Counted from the stretch's first letter, positions 13,882-21,839 are shown. The stretch is 32,593 nucleotides of DNA from an uncultured Oscillibacter sp. (GCA_910585165.1 CAJUBX010000016.1:1-32593); one strand, 5' to 3'. Numbers and translations: made by a program. The notes: generated from the sequence alone by a model not told the origin.

Positions 13882-15137
13882 CCGTTCTCACCGACGCCGC
13901 CAAATATGACGCCGCCTGCACCTCCAGCGGCGGAACCCGGGCTGCGAAAAAGGGGTACATCGGCAACACCTCCACCGCTCAGGCGGGCTGCTGCCATACC
14001 TTCTCCGCCGACGGGCGCTGCGTCACGCTGCTGAAGGTCCTGCTTACCAACCGCTGCGTATACGACTGCAAATACTGCGTCAACCGCCGGAGCAACGACA
14101 CCAGGCGGGCGGCCTTCACCCCGGAGGAGCTGGCGGACCTGACCATTCAGTTTTACCGCCGGAACTATATCGAGGGGCTGTTCCTCTCCTCCGGGGTTTT
14201 CCGCAGTCCGGACTACACCATGGAGCTGCTGATCCGCTGCCTGTCCCTTCTCCGGGAGCAGTACCGCTTCAACGGCTACATCCACGCCAAGGCCATCCCC
14301 GGCGCCGCGCCGGAGCTGGTGGAACGGCTGGGCTTCCTGGCGGACCGGCTCAGCGTGAATATTGAGCTCCCCTCGGAGGCGGGGCTGAAATCCCTGGCCC
14401 CGGACAAGACAAAGGGGGCCATCCTGGCCCCCATGCGGCAGATTCAGACCCGGAACCACCAAAGCCGGGAGGAGCTGGTGAAATACCGCCACGCCCCCCG
14501 TTTCGCCCCCGCCGGGCAGAGCACCCAGCTCATTGTGGGCGCGACGCAGGATACGGATTTCCACATTCTCCGGCTGACCCAGGGACTGTATGACCGCTAT
14601 GGTCTGAAACGGGTGTTCTATTCCGCTTATGTCCCCGTGGTGGAGCACGCCCTGCTTCCCCCCATGGGCGTAAAGCCGCCGCTGCTGCGGGAGCACCGCC
14701 TCTACCAGGCGGACTGGCTGCTGCGGTTCTACGGCTTCCGGGCGGAGGAGCTTCTGGACGAGGAAAACCAGGACTTTGACACCCGGGTGGACCCCAAATG
14801 CAGCTGGGCCCTGGCCCATCTGGACTTCTTCCCGGTGGAGGTCAACACCGCCGCCTATGAAACGCTGCTGCGGATTCCCGGCGTGGGAGTCACCTCCGCC
14901 CGGCGGATTCTAAGCGCCCGGCGGGTAGGGCCCCTCCACATTGACAACCTCAAAAAGCTGGGCGTGGTGATGAAGCGGGCCCAGTACTTTCTCACCGCCT
15001 CCGGCAAAATGGCGGAGGGCCTGCGCTTTACGCCGGACAGCCTTCTGCGGGGACTCATCGCCGTAGAACAATCATCCCTGCCGCTCCGGCAGGAGGCGGT
15101 GCAGCTGTCCCTGTTCGATCCGGCGGAGCCGGCGTAA
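13860..15137 (+). CDS. Radical SAM protein, putative DNA modification/repair
   Basis: Member of the family described as putative DNA modification/repair radical SAM protein, normally encoded beside a DUF4130-type partner, as here. 425 residues. The 4Fe-4S/SAM motif is CVYDCKYC with Cys66, Cys70 and Cys73; FLSSGVFRSPDYT (about 102-114) holds the SAM-binding GG-like region; the barrel runs to about 320. The C-terminus has a helix-hairpin-helix DNA-binding motif, LLRIPGVGVTSARRILSARR (about 337-356). There is an in-frame TGA just upstream, so ATG 13860 is the first start; GGGAGG lies a long 16 nt away, which again suggests coupling to the small gene. The chemistry of this family is not established; DNA-base or uracil-repair-related roles have been proposed from context. 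Confidence 0.85.
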   Translation: MDVLEKLTVLTDAAKYDAACTSSGGTRAAKKGYIGNTSTAQAGCCHTFSADGRCVTLLKVLLTNRCVYDCKYCVNRRSNDTRRAAFTPEELADLTIQFYRRNYIEGLFLSSGVFRSPDYTMELLIRCLSLLREQYRFNGYIHAKAIPGAAPELVERLGFLADRLSVNIELPSEAGLKSLAPDKTKGAILAPMRQIQTRNHQSREELVKYRHAPRFAPAGQSTQLIVGATQDTDFHILRLTQGLYDRYGLKRVFYSAYVPVVEHALLPPMGVKPPLLREHRLYQADWLLRFYGFRAEELLDEENQDFDTRVDPKCSWALAHLDFFPVEVNTAAYETLLRIPGVGVTSARRILSARRVGPLHIDNLKKLGVVMKRAQYFLTASGKMAEGLRFTPDSLLRGLIAVEQSSLPLRQEAVQLSLFDPAEPA

Positions 15138-15158
15138 GGGCGCTCCCGGAGGGCATTT

Positions 15159-16013
15159 ATGGACGTAATCTATTACTATGACGGCAGCTTTGACGGCTTC
15201 CTCTCCTGCGTCTTCGAAAGCTACGTCCACAAAGAAATCCCCGCCGGATTCTGTTCCGGCGGGGACGGGATTTATACTCTGTTCGATTCCCGGACGGTTC
15301 CCACTGACCCGGGCCGTGCCGCCCGGGTCCTGCGGAAGGTCGCCGCCCTGTCCCCGGAGGCCGCCGTATTGCTGCGGCGGGGATTTCTCACCTGCCTGCC
15401 GGAAAAGGAGCTGCATCTGTTCCGGCTGACTGCCAAGCTGCTCCGGGAGGGTCCCGGCTTTCTCCGCTGCCGCTCCGACGAGACGCTGTACCCCGTTATC
15501 CGGGCCGTCCGGCATTTGAATGGGGAGGTCCATCTCTTGAAGGGCTTCGTCCGCTTCTCGGACCTGGGGGGCGTGCTGGGCGGCGAGATCGAGCCGAAAA
15601 ACCGGGTCCTTCCCGTGCTGGGCGGGCACTTCGCCGCCCGCTTCCACAACGAGCGGTTCTTCCTCTATGACCGCACCCATAAGGAGGCCCTGTTCCACGT
15701 TCCCGGCCAATCGTTCATCCGGCCCCTGGCGGACTTTCAAATGGCCCCGCCGGACGAAGCGGAGGCCCGTTACCGCCTGTTGTGGAAACGGTTTTACGAC
15801 ACCATCGCCATCAAGGAGCGGGAGAACCCCCGCCTGCGCATGAGCAACATGCCCAAGCGCTATTGGGGGACCATGACGGAGTTCCAGGGGGAGGACTGGT
15901 TCAAACCTCAAAGCTCTCCCGCAGCCGTTTCAGGCCCCGGCGCTCCAGCCGGGATATCTGCACCTGAGAAACCCCCACCACCCGGGCCGTCTGCTCCTGG
16001 GTCAGGCCCTTGA
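15159..16013 (+). CDS. DUF4130-type putative DNA repair/metabolism protein
   Basis: Partner of the radical SAM protein, in the family named TIGR03915/DUF4130, whose C-terminal half resembles uracil-DNA glycosylase-linked domains. 284 residues. Visible conserved parts: YYYDGSFDGFLSCVFESY at the start, RCRSDETLYPVIRAVRHLN (about 109-127), KGFVRFSD, LPVLGGHFAARF (about 149-160) and the closing MPKRYWGTMTEF (about 233-244). The last about 40 residues are Pro/Ala/Gly-rich and arise from reading into the 3' end of sigF on the other strand (15901-16013), so the functional protein likely ends near the MPKRYW motif. It begins 21 nt after the radical SAM stop. Joint action on DNA is inferred from family pairing. 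Confidence 0.82.
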   Translation: MDVIYYYDGSFDGFLSCVFESYVHKEIPAGFCSGGDGIYTLFDSRTVPTDPGRAARVLRKVAALSPEAAVLLRRGFLTCLPEKELHLFRLTAKLLREGPGFLRCRSDETLYPVIRAVRHLNGEVHLLKGFVRFSDLGGVLGGEIEPKNRVLPVLGGHFAARFHNERFFLYDRTHKEALFHVPGQSFIRPLADFQMAPPDEAEARYRLLWKRFYDTIAIKERENPRLRMSNMPKRYWGTMTEFQGEDWFKPQSSPAAVSGPGAPAGISAPEKPPPPGPSAPGSGP

Positions 16014-16605
16014 AATAGCGGAGAAGTATGGTCATGCGCTCCTTTTCCGGCAGGCGGTCGATTGCCTCCCGAAGAGCGATGCGCTCCACCAGCCCCTCCT
16101 CCGGCGCCTCGGTGCCCAGAGAGCCCTCCAGCGTCAGCCCCTCCGCCGTCTCCTGCTGGAGGGACTCCGGCGCGTCGGTGGCCAAATCCGTCCGGGCAAT
16201 TTCCTCCGGCGTCAGGCCCGTCGCCTCCGACAGCTCCGAAAGGGCCGGCTCCCGGCCCAGCTCATGGCGGAGGCGCTCCCGGGCGGTATAAAGCGTCTGC
16301 GCCTGCTCCCGGATGCCCCGACCCACCTTTACGGCTCCGTCGTCCCGGAGAAAGCGGCGGATTTCCCCCGCGATTTTCGGCACGGCGTAGGTGGAAAAGC
16401 AGGTTCCATAGTCAAAGTCAAAGCCCTGGACCGCCTTCAAAAACCCCAGGCAGCCCAGCTGGTACAGGTCGTCCGGCTCTACGCCTCTGCCGTAGTACCG
16501 CCGGACCACGCTCCAAATCAGGCCGTTGTTTTCTATCACCGCCTGTTCACAGGCGTCCCGGTCCCCCTGCTGGGCCGCCCGGAGAAGTTCCAGCGCGGCG
16601 CTCAT
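15901..16605 (-). CDS. sigF: Sporulation sigma factor sigma-F
   Basis: First forespore-specific sigma factor (SpoIIAC). 234 residues. Region 2 shows ENNGLIWSVVRRY, DLYQLGCLGFLKAVQGFD, the core-binding segment, then FSTYAVPKIAGEIRRFLRDD for -10 recognition; region 3 follows; region 4 has LPEKERMTILLRYFKGLTQ and the HTH TARVVGVSQVQISRLERRGL. It ends FEV, and its 3' end overlaps the convergent repair gene by 113 bp. Start ATG 16605 overlaps the spoIIAB stop by 4 bp (ATGA). Order spoIIAA-spoIIAB-sigF is the standard operon. SpoIIAB holds it inactive until SpoIIAA is dephosphorylated. Confidence 0.95.
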   Translation of the reverse strand: MSAALELLRAAQQGDRDACEQAVIENNGLIWSVVRRYYGRGVEPDDLYQLGCLGFLKAVQGFDFDYGTCFSTYAVPKIAGEIRRFLRDDGAVKVGRGIREQAQTLYTARERLRHELGREPALSELSEATGLTPEEIARTDLATDAPESLQQETAEGLTLEGSLGTEAPEEGLVERIALREAIDRLPEKERMTILLRYFKGLTQEQTARVVGVSQVQISRLERRGLKRLRESFEV

Positions 16606-17045
16606 TTCTTCACGCGGGGGACCAGCTTCTTCCGCATTACCACCGTGGTCCCTTTGTTTACGGCGGACCGCACCGTCACCTTGTCCATAAAGCTCTCCAT
16701 AATGGTAAAGCCCATGCCGCTGCGCTCCTCCCCGCCGGTGGTAAACATGGGCTGGCGGGCCTTGTCCACGTCGGGGATGCCCCTCCCATGGTCCTTCACC
16801 GTCACTTCCAGCACATTTCCCGCCAGCACCCGCAGCTTCAGCGTCACGCCGCCGATGGCGTCGGGGTAGCCATGCACGATGGCGTTTGTCACCGCCTCGC
16901 TGACGGCGGTCTTGATGTCCTCCAGCTCGTTGAGAGTAGGATCCATCTGGGCGGCGAAGCAGGCCGCAGCGGAGCGGGCAAAGCTCTCGTTCCGGCTCTG
17001 GCTGGGAAAATCCAGGGTAACCTCGTTGACTGCCTTGGTCCTCAT
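16602..17045 (-). CDS. spoIIAB: Anti-sigma-F factor, serine kinase
   Basis: GHKL-fold protein kinase that binds sigma-F and phosphorylates SpoIIAA. 147 residues, normal. Motifs: the N-box EAVTNAIVHGYPDAIGG (about 50-66), DHGRGIPD (about 84-91) and GMGFTIMESFMDKV (about 112-125), forming the ATP site. The ribosome site AAGGAGG precedes ATG 17045, 15 nt after the spoIIAA stop, and the stop overlaps the sigF start. Nothing unusual is visible. Confidence 0.95.
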   Translation of the reverse strand: MRTKAVNEVTLDFPSQSRNESFARSAAACFAAQMDPTLNELEDIKTAVSEAVTNAIVHGYPDAIGGVTLKLRVLAGNVLEVTVKDHGRGIPDVDKARQPMFTTGGEERSGMGFTIMESFMDKVTVRSAVNKGTTVVMRKKLVPRVKK

Positions 17046-17060
17046 GTATGTAAAACCTCC

Positions 17061-17366
17061 TTATTTAATCGCCACAAGGCGGCTGATTCCGGCAGCTTCC
17101 AGCACCCGCCGGGCCTGGGGGGACACGCCCCGCACCAGCAGCCCCCCGTCTAAAAGCTGCATCTTTTGCCGGGCCCGGAGAATCACCGCAATGCCGGAGC
17201 TGTCCATGAAGTCCACTCCCGACAAATCCAGCACCAGTTTCCGGGGCAGGGCCGCGTCCAGCGCCTCCTCCATCTCCCGCAGGGCGGTCCGGGCGCCGTG
17301 ATGGTCCAACTCCCCGCTGAGCTCCAGCAGCAGGTTCCGGTCCGCGCTCTTTACCTGTATTTCCAT
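17061..17366 (-). CDS. spoIIAA: Anti-anti-sigma-F factor
   Basis: STAS-domain protein that, when unphosphorylated, pulls SpoIIAB off sigma-F. 101 residues from ATG 17366, which sits behind AAGGGG; a TTG codon upstream gives a longer frame but lacks a ribosome site. The phospho-Ser lies in the VDFMDSSGIAVIL motif (Ser56/Ser57), as in all SpoIIAA proteins. LSGELDHHGA near the N-terminus is the usual nucleotide-contact loop. First gene of the operon. Confidence 0.93.
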   Translation of the reverse strand: MEIQVKSADRNLLLELSGELDHHGARTALREMEEALDAALPRKLVLDLSGVDFMDSSGIAVILRARQKMQLLDGGLLVRGVSPQARRVLEAAGISRLVAIK

Positions 17367-17447
17367 AGCTTCCCCTTCTTTTGTCAAAAATATGCCCGGT
17401 CCGCCGTTTTTTGCATGCGCCCCTAATGGGACGGGCTTTTAAACTTG

Positions 17448-17456
17448 ATGATAGCA
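17448..17456 (-). promoter_or_regulatory. Possible extended -10 promoter for spoIIA operon
   Basis: On the minus strand TGCTATCAT, an extended -10, about 80 nt before ATG 17366. In Bacillus this operon uses sigma-H; I did not find a convincing sigma-H match, so the assignment is weak. Confidence 0.3.
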
Positions 17457-17540
17457 CGCCCTGCCCCGGCTTTCTGTCGAAATCAATAAGTAAAGCCTTG
17501 AAATTTCGGAAAAAAGTGGAAAATATTCCGCCCGCAGCGG

Positions 17541-17578
17541 AAAAAAGACTGCCCGCCGTCTTTCAACGGAGGGCGGTC
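17541..17578 (-). terminator. Orphan hairpin with T-run on the minus strand
   Basis: GACCGCCCTCCG pairs imperfectly with CGGCGGGCAGTC (two imperfect pairs), followed by TTTTTT on the minus strand. No minus-strand gene lies upstream of it, since the blaI promoter region follows. It could end an unseen small transcript, insulate spoIIA, or be a relic. Confidence 0.45.
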
Positions 17579-17599
17579 TCATTTCACAGCAATTTTAGG

Positions 17600-17654
17600 T
17601 TGACAAGCGTCTACCTTTCTGCTATCATTCAGGTAGACAGAAGTATACCTGAAT
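17600..17654 (+). promoter_or_regulatory. Promoter and BlaI-type operators
   Basis: TTGACA (17600-17605), 17 nt, TATCAT (17623-17628). Two interleaved dyads cover it: GTCTACCT/AGGTAGAC (17609-17616 with 17631-17638) and ATTCAGGTA/TACCTGAAT (17627-17635 with 17646-17654). Repressor sites across a promoter just before a BlaI gene indicate autoregulation. Confidence 0.75.
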
Positions 17655-17668
17655 GAGGAGGCGTTTTC

Positions 17669-18046
17669 ATGGGAATCGAACTATCCAACGGCGAGTGGAA
17701 GCTGATGCGCCGCCTGTGGGACCGCGCCCCCAGCACCATCACGGAGCTGACGGCGGCCCTCCGGGAGGAGACCGGGTGGAGCAAGAATACCGTCATCACC
17801 ATGCTCGCCCGCCTGGAGGCCAAGGGGGCCGTCCGCCACGAGGAGGGCGGAAAGGCAAAGCGCTATTTCCCCGCCCTTCGGCGGGAGGACGCAGCCCGGG
17901 ACGAAACGCAGAGCTTTCTCTCCCGGGTCTACGGCGGCAGCTTCGGCCTGATGATGAGCGCCATGGTGGAAAACCGCCAGTTGTCCGAATCGGACATCGC
18001 GGAGCTGTCCGCCATTTTGGACAAGGCGGGAGGCGAGGGAACATGA
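17669..18046 (+). CDS. BlaI/MecI/CopY-family repressor
   Basis: Winged-helix repressor of the Penicillinase_R family, 125 residues. LSNGEWKLMRRLWDRAP (about 5-21) and the recognition region ITELTAALREETGWSKNTVITMLARLEAKGAV (about 24-55) are typical, and the C-terminal part dimerises. ATG 17669 sits 7 nt after GGAGG. Stop and the next start overlap by 4 bp (ATGA), tying it to the M56 protease, which by family would cleave or release it on signal. The interleaved dyads upstream are its likely operators. There is no beta-lactamase or PBP gene beside it, so the stimulus is probably not a beta-lactam. Confidence 0.9.
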   Translation: MGIELSNGEWKLMRRLWDRAPSTITELTAALREETGWSKNTVITMLARLEAKGAVRHEEGGKAKRYFPALRREDAARDETQSFLSRVYGGSFGLMMSAMVENRQLSESDIAELSAILDKAGGEGT

Positions 18047-21000
18047 AGGAGATTCTGCTGACCTCCTCCGTACTGATTTTGGCACTGCTGGCCCTCCGGC
18101 GGCTCTTTCGAAAGGCCCTGTCCCGCCGGGCGCAGTATGCCCTCTGGGGACTGGTTCTGCTGCGGCTTCTGGTTCCCGTCAGCCTTCCGGCGGCGGAGTT
18201 CAGCCTGCTGACGGCAGCGGAGCCGGTGACGGAGCGCATGGAGACGCTGTATCTCCATCCCCTCTCCGGGGCCTACTGGGGGCAAAACGGCGCGCCCGTC
18301 TACGGACCGCCCGACACGCCGGAAATCACCCTGGGCCCCGCCACAACGGACGGCACCCAGACCTTTTCCCGCCGCGACGCCCAAGGCACCCCGGTGACCG
18401 CCACCATTCAATATCAATACCAGGTTCCGCTATCTGAGTTTCTTCCTCTCCTCCGGTCCGTCTGGTACGGCGGCATGGTGGTCATGACCTGCTGGCTGGT
18501 GTTGTCCAATCTGCTGTTTTGGGAGAAGCTCCGCAGAGCAAGAACGCCTTATCCCGTGGAGGACTTCCCCTGCCGGGTTTATCTGGTGGAGGAGGGTCTC
18601 CCCTCCCCCTGCCTTTTCGGGCTGTTCCGGCCCGCCGTCTACCTGACCCCCGCCGCCCTCCAAAGCCCGGACCGCCTCCGGCACGTCCTGGCCCACGAGG
18701 AGGCCCACGCCCGGCATTGGGACCCCCTCTGGTCGCTGCTCCGGGGGGTGTGCCTGGTGGTTTACTGGTTCGACCCCCTGGTCTGGTGGGCGGCCCTAGC
18801 CTCCCGGACGGACTGCGAGCTGGCCTGCGACGAGGGCGCCCTCCGCCGCCTGGGGGAGGCGGAGCGCATTCCCTACGGCAAAACCCTGCTCTCCCTCATC
18901 CCCGTGCGGAAAGCCCCGTCCAACCCCCTTCTCTCCGCCACCACCATGACGGCGGGAAAGCGGCAGCTCAAGGACCGCATCACCCGCATCGCGGAAAACC
19001 GCGCCTGTCTGGGCCGGGCCCTCTTTGCCGCCGTGGCCCTGGCGGGGCTGGTCTGTGCTGTCACCTTCACCGGGGCGAAAAAGCCGGAGGCGAATTCCGC
19101 CTATGCCACGGTGGACGAGGCCGCAGCCGCCCTGGCAGAGGATTTGCGGAACTTCGGCGGGCCGGAGGGGGACATCACATCCAAGCTGGTCGTCTACACC
19201 CCGGAGGACCCGCCGATGCATTTCGACCTGGACGACGGCGAGATGCTCCGGGTTTACTGGGGGATGTATGTCGCCCTGTCCTCCAACCTGACCAACCCCA
19301 TGGGCCGGCTCTGCTCCCTGTACCGCCTGGATTTGGAGCCGGATTATATGCCGAGAAACATGGAGATTCTGGGCAGCGACGGCCAGTACCAATACGGCCT
19401 GGCCTGTGCCGGCCGAGCCCCGGAGCTGAAAGCGGGCCGGACGGAGGGCATGAACCTGATGAACCGGGTGTCGGAGCGCATCCGGGAGGCGGTGCTCTCC
19501 TGCGAAAGCGTGAGGAGGGCCCAGGGAAACCACCCGGACTGGGAGCCCATCTTCACCATCCCCCTGAACAGCCTGGAGCCCTACGAGCCGGAGGTCCCGG
19601 AGCCCGTTCCCTTTCCCTATGAAAGCTGCCGTATGCTGGGCGGTCTGGAGGACCCGGAGCACGTCCTGGGGGACTACGGATTGATGTTTTTCGAGGCCGG
19701 GCCCCTGCCCTCCACGGGAGGCGAGGTCTTCGCCGGGGTGCAGCATCTGGCGCGGAGCTCCTTCCCGGAACCCTTCTGGTCCTTCCGCCCTGGGGCGGGC
19801 GGGCAGTACAGCGCCTCCTTGTTCCGAAATCTCCTGGGCCACGACGGCTTCTGCATCACCTACAACGCCAACGACGGTCCCCGGACCCTGACCCACGAAT
19901 ACTACTATCTGGACGGGGAGGGCCGTCCCGTCCTCCTGGCCCGGCTGGAGGGCTATCCCCAGCGAATCGACCTGGACGGCGACGGCGTGGACGAGCTGCT
20001 CTCCCTCCCCTTTGCGAAACCCGCCCGGATTTATTTCCGCCGGGGGGCCCGGCATTACCAGGCGGACCTGGACCAGCTCCTGAGCGGCTGTTGGTCGGAG
20101 GGCACGGACTTTTACTACGAACTGGGAAGCGGCGGGGAGCTGTATTTTCGGGCCAGTCCCCCGCCCTATACCAGTGGCTTTATACTTGCCGGGCAGGATT
20201 TCCGGATGCTGTACTTCGACGGAGAGAACCTCCTGGTCTATAACGACCAGCGGCATTTTGAAAACCATGTGCTGAGCTGGCCGGACCTTCCCGGCGCGGT
20301 TACTGACGCCGCCCGGGAGGAGGTACAGACGGAATTTGAAGCCGCCGGGGAGCTCTATGACGACTGGCGCGTCACCCAGATCGACGGCCCCCAAACTCTG
20401 GAGATTGCGGAGGAGTCCTTCGCGGTCTTCCGCGTCCGCTATGAGTTCCACACCCCGGAACCCCGGTACTCTCCCGCCCTGGACAGCCCGGACTGCTGGG
20501 CGGATCCCTGCTTCCCGGAGTACCTCTATCTGTTTTTCCGGAACAATTCGCCGGACCAATTCCAAACGGACCTCACGTACCTGTTCTCCATGCGCCAATA
20601 CCTGTGGCCCTCGGCGGACCAGCTTCCCCAGCGGCTTTCCTGGATTCCCCTGGGAACCGCCACTCTCCATGCCGCCGCCTCTACATCCAGCGAGGCTGTC
20701 TCACTGGTGCTGGATCGCCTCCTGGAGGCGGGCCCAGTCAATCTGACGCCGCTGTCCTCTCAGGGCGGCGGGCGGCGCGACGCGGACCTGGAGGCCATCG
20801 GCGGTGACTTGATACGGCGCTTTTACGAGAACTATGACTGGACCTACGCCGAGGACCCCGGAGACATGCCCGCCGAGTCCCTGCTGATGATAAGTGCAGG
20901 CGGCGACCTGAGCCTCCGCTTCTGGCCGGACAGCGATCTGGTGCTGGCCCGCCACTCGGGAGACGACACCTGGTTCCGGGCGCTGCCCAAGTCCACCGGG

Positions 21001-21081
21001 CCGGACGACTCATACTACCTCCGCATTTACGGCCTTATGGAATTGTGGTATGAAGAAGCGGCCAAGGGTTCACCCCAATAA
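18043..21081 (+). CDS. M56-family (BlaR1-like) membrane metalloprotease with a large sensor region
   Basis: Membrane zinc protease that would sense an outside signal and inactivate the BlaI-type repressor. 1012 residues, far above the about 600 of BlaR1. Helices near 2-20, 30-48 and 140-162 surround the protease domain, with HEEAH at 218-222 (zinc His218, His222) and ELACDEGALRRLG downstream giving the third ligand. A fourth helix (ALFAAVALAGLVCAVTF) near 326-342 leads to an outside region of about 670 residues. That region lacks any penicillin-binding SxxK/SxN/KTG set I can see. It holds a calcium-loop-like DLDGDGVDELL at about 643-653 and DUF-type lipoprotein-like segments. ATG 18043 overlaps blaI. 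A terminator follows the stop. Signal unknown; the fusion is the notable point. Confidence 0.85.
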   Translation: MKEILLTSSVLILALLALRRLFRKALSRRAQYALWGLVLLRLLVPVSLPAAEFSLLTAAEPVTERMETLYLHPLSGAYWGQNGAPVYGPPDTPEITLGPATTDGTQTFSRRDAQGTPVTATIQYQYQVPLSEFLPLLRSVWYGGMVVMTCWLVLSNLLFWEKLRRARTPYPVEDFPCRVYLVEEGLPSPCLFGLFRPAVYLTPAALQSPDRLRHVLAHEEAHARHWDPLWSLLRGVCLVVYWFDPLVWWAALASRTDCELACDEGALRRLGEAERIPYGKTLLSLIPVRKAPSNPLLSATTMTAGKRQLKDRITRIAENRACLGRALFAAVALAGLVCAVTFTGAKKPEANSAYATVDEAAAALAEDLRNFGGPEGDITSKLVVYTPEDPPMHFDLDDGEMLRVYWGMYVALSSNLTNPMGRLCSLYRLDLEPDYMPRNMEILGSDGQYQYGLACAGRAPELKAGRTEGMNLMNRVSERIREAVLSCESVRRAQGNHPDWEPIFTIPLNSLEPYEPEVPEPVPFPYESCRMLGGLEDPEHVLGDYGLMFFEAGPLPSTGGEVFAGVQHLARSSFPEPFWSFRPGAGGQYSASLFRNLLGHDGFCITYNANDGPRTLTHEYYYLDGEGRPVLLARLEGYPQRIDLDGDGVDELLSLPFAKPARIYFRRGARHYQADLDQLLSGCWSEGTDFYYELGSGGELYFRASPPPYTSGFILAGQDFRMLYFDGENLLVYNDQRHFENHVLSWPDLPGAVTDAAREEVQTEFEAAGELYDDWRVTQIDGPQTLEIAEESFAVFRVRYEFHTPEPRYSPALDSPDCWADPCFPEYLYLFFRNNSPDQFQTDLTYLFSMRQYLWPSADQLPQRLSWIPLGTATLHAAASTSSEAVSLVLDRLLEAGPVNLTPLSSQGGGRRDADLEAIGGDLIRRFYENYDWTYAEDPGDMPAESLLMISAGGDLSLRFWPDSDLVLARHSGDDTWFRALPKSTGPDDSYYLRIYGLMELWYEEAAKGSPQ

Positions 21082-21082
21082 A

Positions 21083-21120
21083 AGAGCGGCCCCCTGAAGC
21101 CAGGAAGCCGTTCTTCTTTT
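21083..21120 (+). terminator. Rho-independent terminator after the M56 gene
   Basis: AGAGCGGC (21083-21090) pairs with GCCGTTCT (21107-21114), one G-U, followed by TCTTTT. It overlaps the last bases of the convergent small gene. Confidence 0.55.
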
Positions 21121-21325
21121 AAAGCAAAAACGCGTCCGCGATGCTCCAGGCCACCCACGCCCCGCCCAGGGCCAAAACGGCGCACATTGCCGCTCCCCCG
21201 CCGAAGCAGAAGGCCGGGAATCTATAGCCCTGGCGCCAAAGCCTTCGAGCCTCCCCAAAGCAGACCCAGGCCAGCACGCCGCCGCCCAGGGCGGCCGCCA
21301 GCCCCAGTCCCAAGACCAGCCCCAC
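21119..21325 (-). CDS. Small two-helix membrane protein
   Basis: 68 residues with two hydrophobic helices (about 3-22, GLGLAAALGGGVLAWVCF, and about 40-65). GTG start at 21325 with GGGGGAG six nt upstream, which overlaps the end of the YjbQ gene, so the pair is co-translated. Family not recognised and function unknown. A three-base gap after the YjbQ stop and the good ribosome site make it a likely real gene. Confidence 0.6.
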   Translation of the reverse strand: MGLVLGLGLAAALGGGVLAWVCFGEARRLWRQGYRFPAFCFGGGAAMCAVLALGGAWVAWSIADAFLL

Positions 21326-21328
21326 GGC

Positions 21329-21781
21329 CTACTCCCCCATTACCTGGAACACGATGTCCCGGACCCGGTTCCGGGTGTCGCACTCCACCAGGGTCAAGTT
21401 CTGCCAGGGCCCCACCGTAATCTTCCCGTCCACAAAGGGCACGGTGATAAAGGGCGACAGCAGAGCCGCCTTGATATGGGACGAGCCGTTGTCGTCGTGC
21501 CAGGTCTCATGGTGCCAGTAGGGAACCACCCGCCCCTTCTCGTCCAGATAGGGGGAGAACACATCCAGCGCCGCCTTCAAGTCGTGGTTTACCATCCCCG
21601 GCTCAAACTCCAACGTGGTCAGCCCCGCAACGCCGCCGGTGGTGAAGCCCGTCACCGTCCCGGCAGAGACGCCGTGCCGCTCGCACGCCGCCGTCACCGC
21701 GTGCTGGAAATCCTCCGTCACATCGATCATGCCCATGTGGGCCTTGGTCTGATAGGTTTTCTTCTCCGTATAGACTGCCAT
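21329..21781 (-). CDS. YjbQ/UPF0047 family protein
   Basis: UPF0047 (YjbQ) protein, a small beta-rich enzyme family described as secondary thiamine-phosphate synthase from in vivo complementation in E. coli; its main role is not settled. 150 residues from ATG 21781, chosen because GGAGGAGG lies 7 nt upstream; a start 19 codons earlier has no such site. Family motifs: GFTTGGVAGLTTLEFEPG (about 44-61), PYWHHETWHDDNGSSHIKAA (about 86-105, metal or active-site His cluster) and ITVGPWQNLTLVECD (about 121-135), the conserved closing signature. Shares a symmetric divergent promoter with the amidase gene. Confidence 0.85.
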   Translation of the reverse strand: MAVYTEKKTYQTKAHMGMIDVTEDFQHAVTAACERHGVSAGTVTGFTTGGVAGLTTLEFEPGMVNHDLKAALDVFSPYLDEKGRVVPYWHHETWHDDNGSSHIKAALLSPFITVPFVDGKITVGPWQNLTLVECDTRNRVRDIVFQVMGE

Positions 21782-21809
21782 TTTTCGGCCTCCTCCGTCC
21801 GTTTTTCGT

Positions 21810-21839
21810 ATTGTACCACGGCTCAGGCTGTGATACAAT
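21810..21839. promoter_or_regulatory. Symmetric overlapping divergent promoter
   Basis: Plus strand: TTGTAC (21811-21816), 17 nt, TACAAT (21834-21839), serving the amidase. Minus strand over the same bases: TTGTAT (21838-21833), 17 nt, TACAAT (21815-21810), serving yjbQ. Each -35 is the reverse of the other's -10, so only one polymerase can sit here at a time. Confidence 0.65.

Noticed and set aside
17653..18042. N-terminal extension of the M56 protease through blaI in another frame
   Set aside because: The BlaI frame is clearly coding there; the protease starts at the overlapping ATG 18043, matching M56 N-termini.
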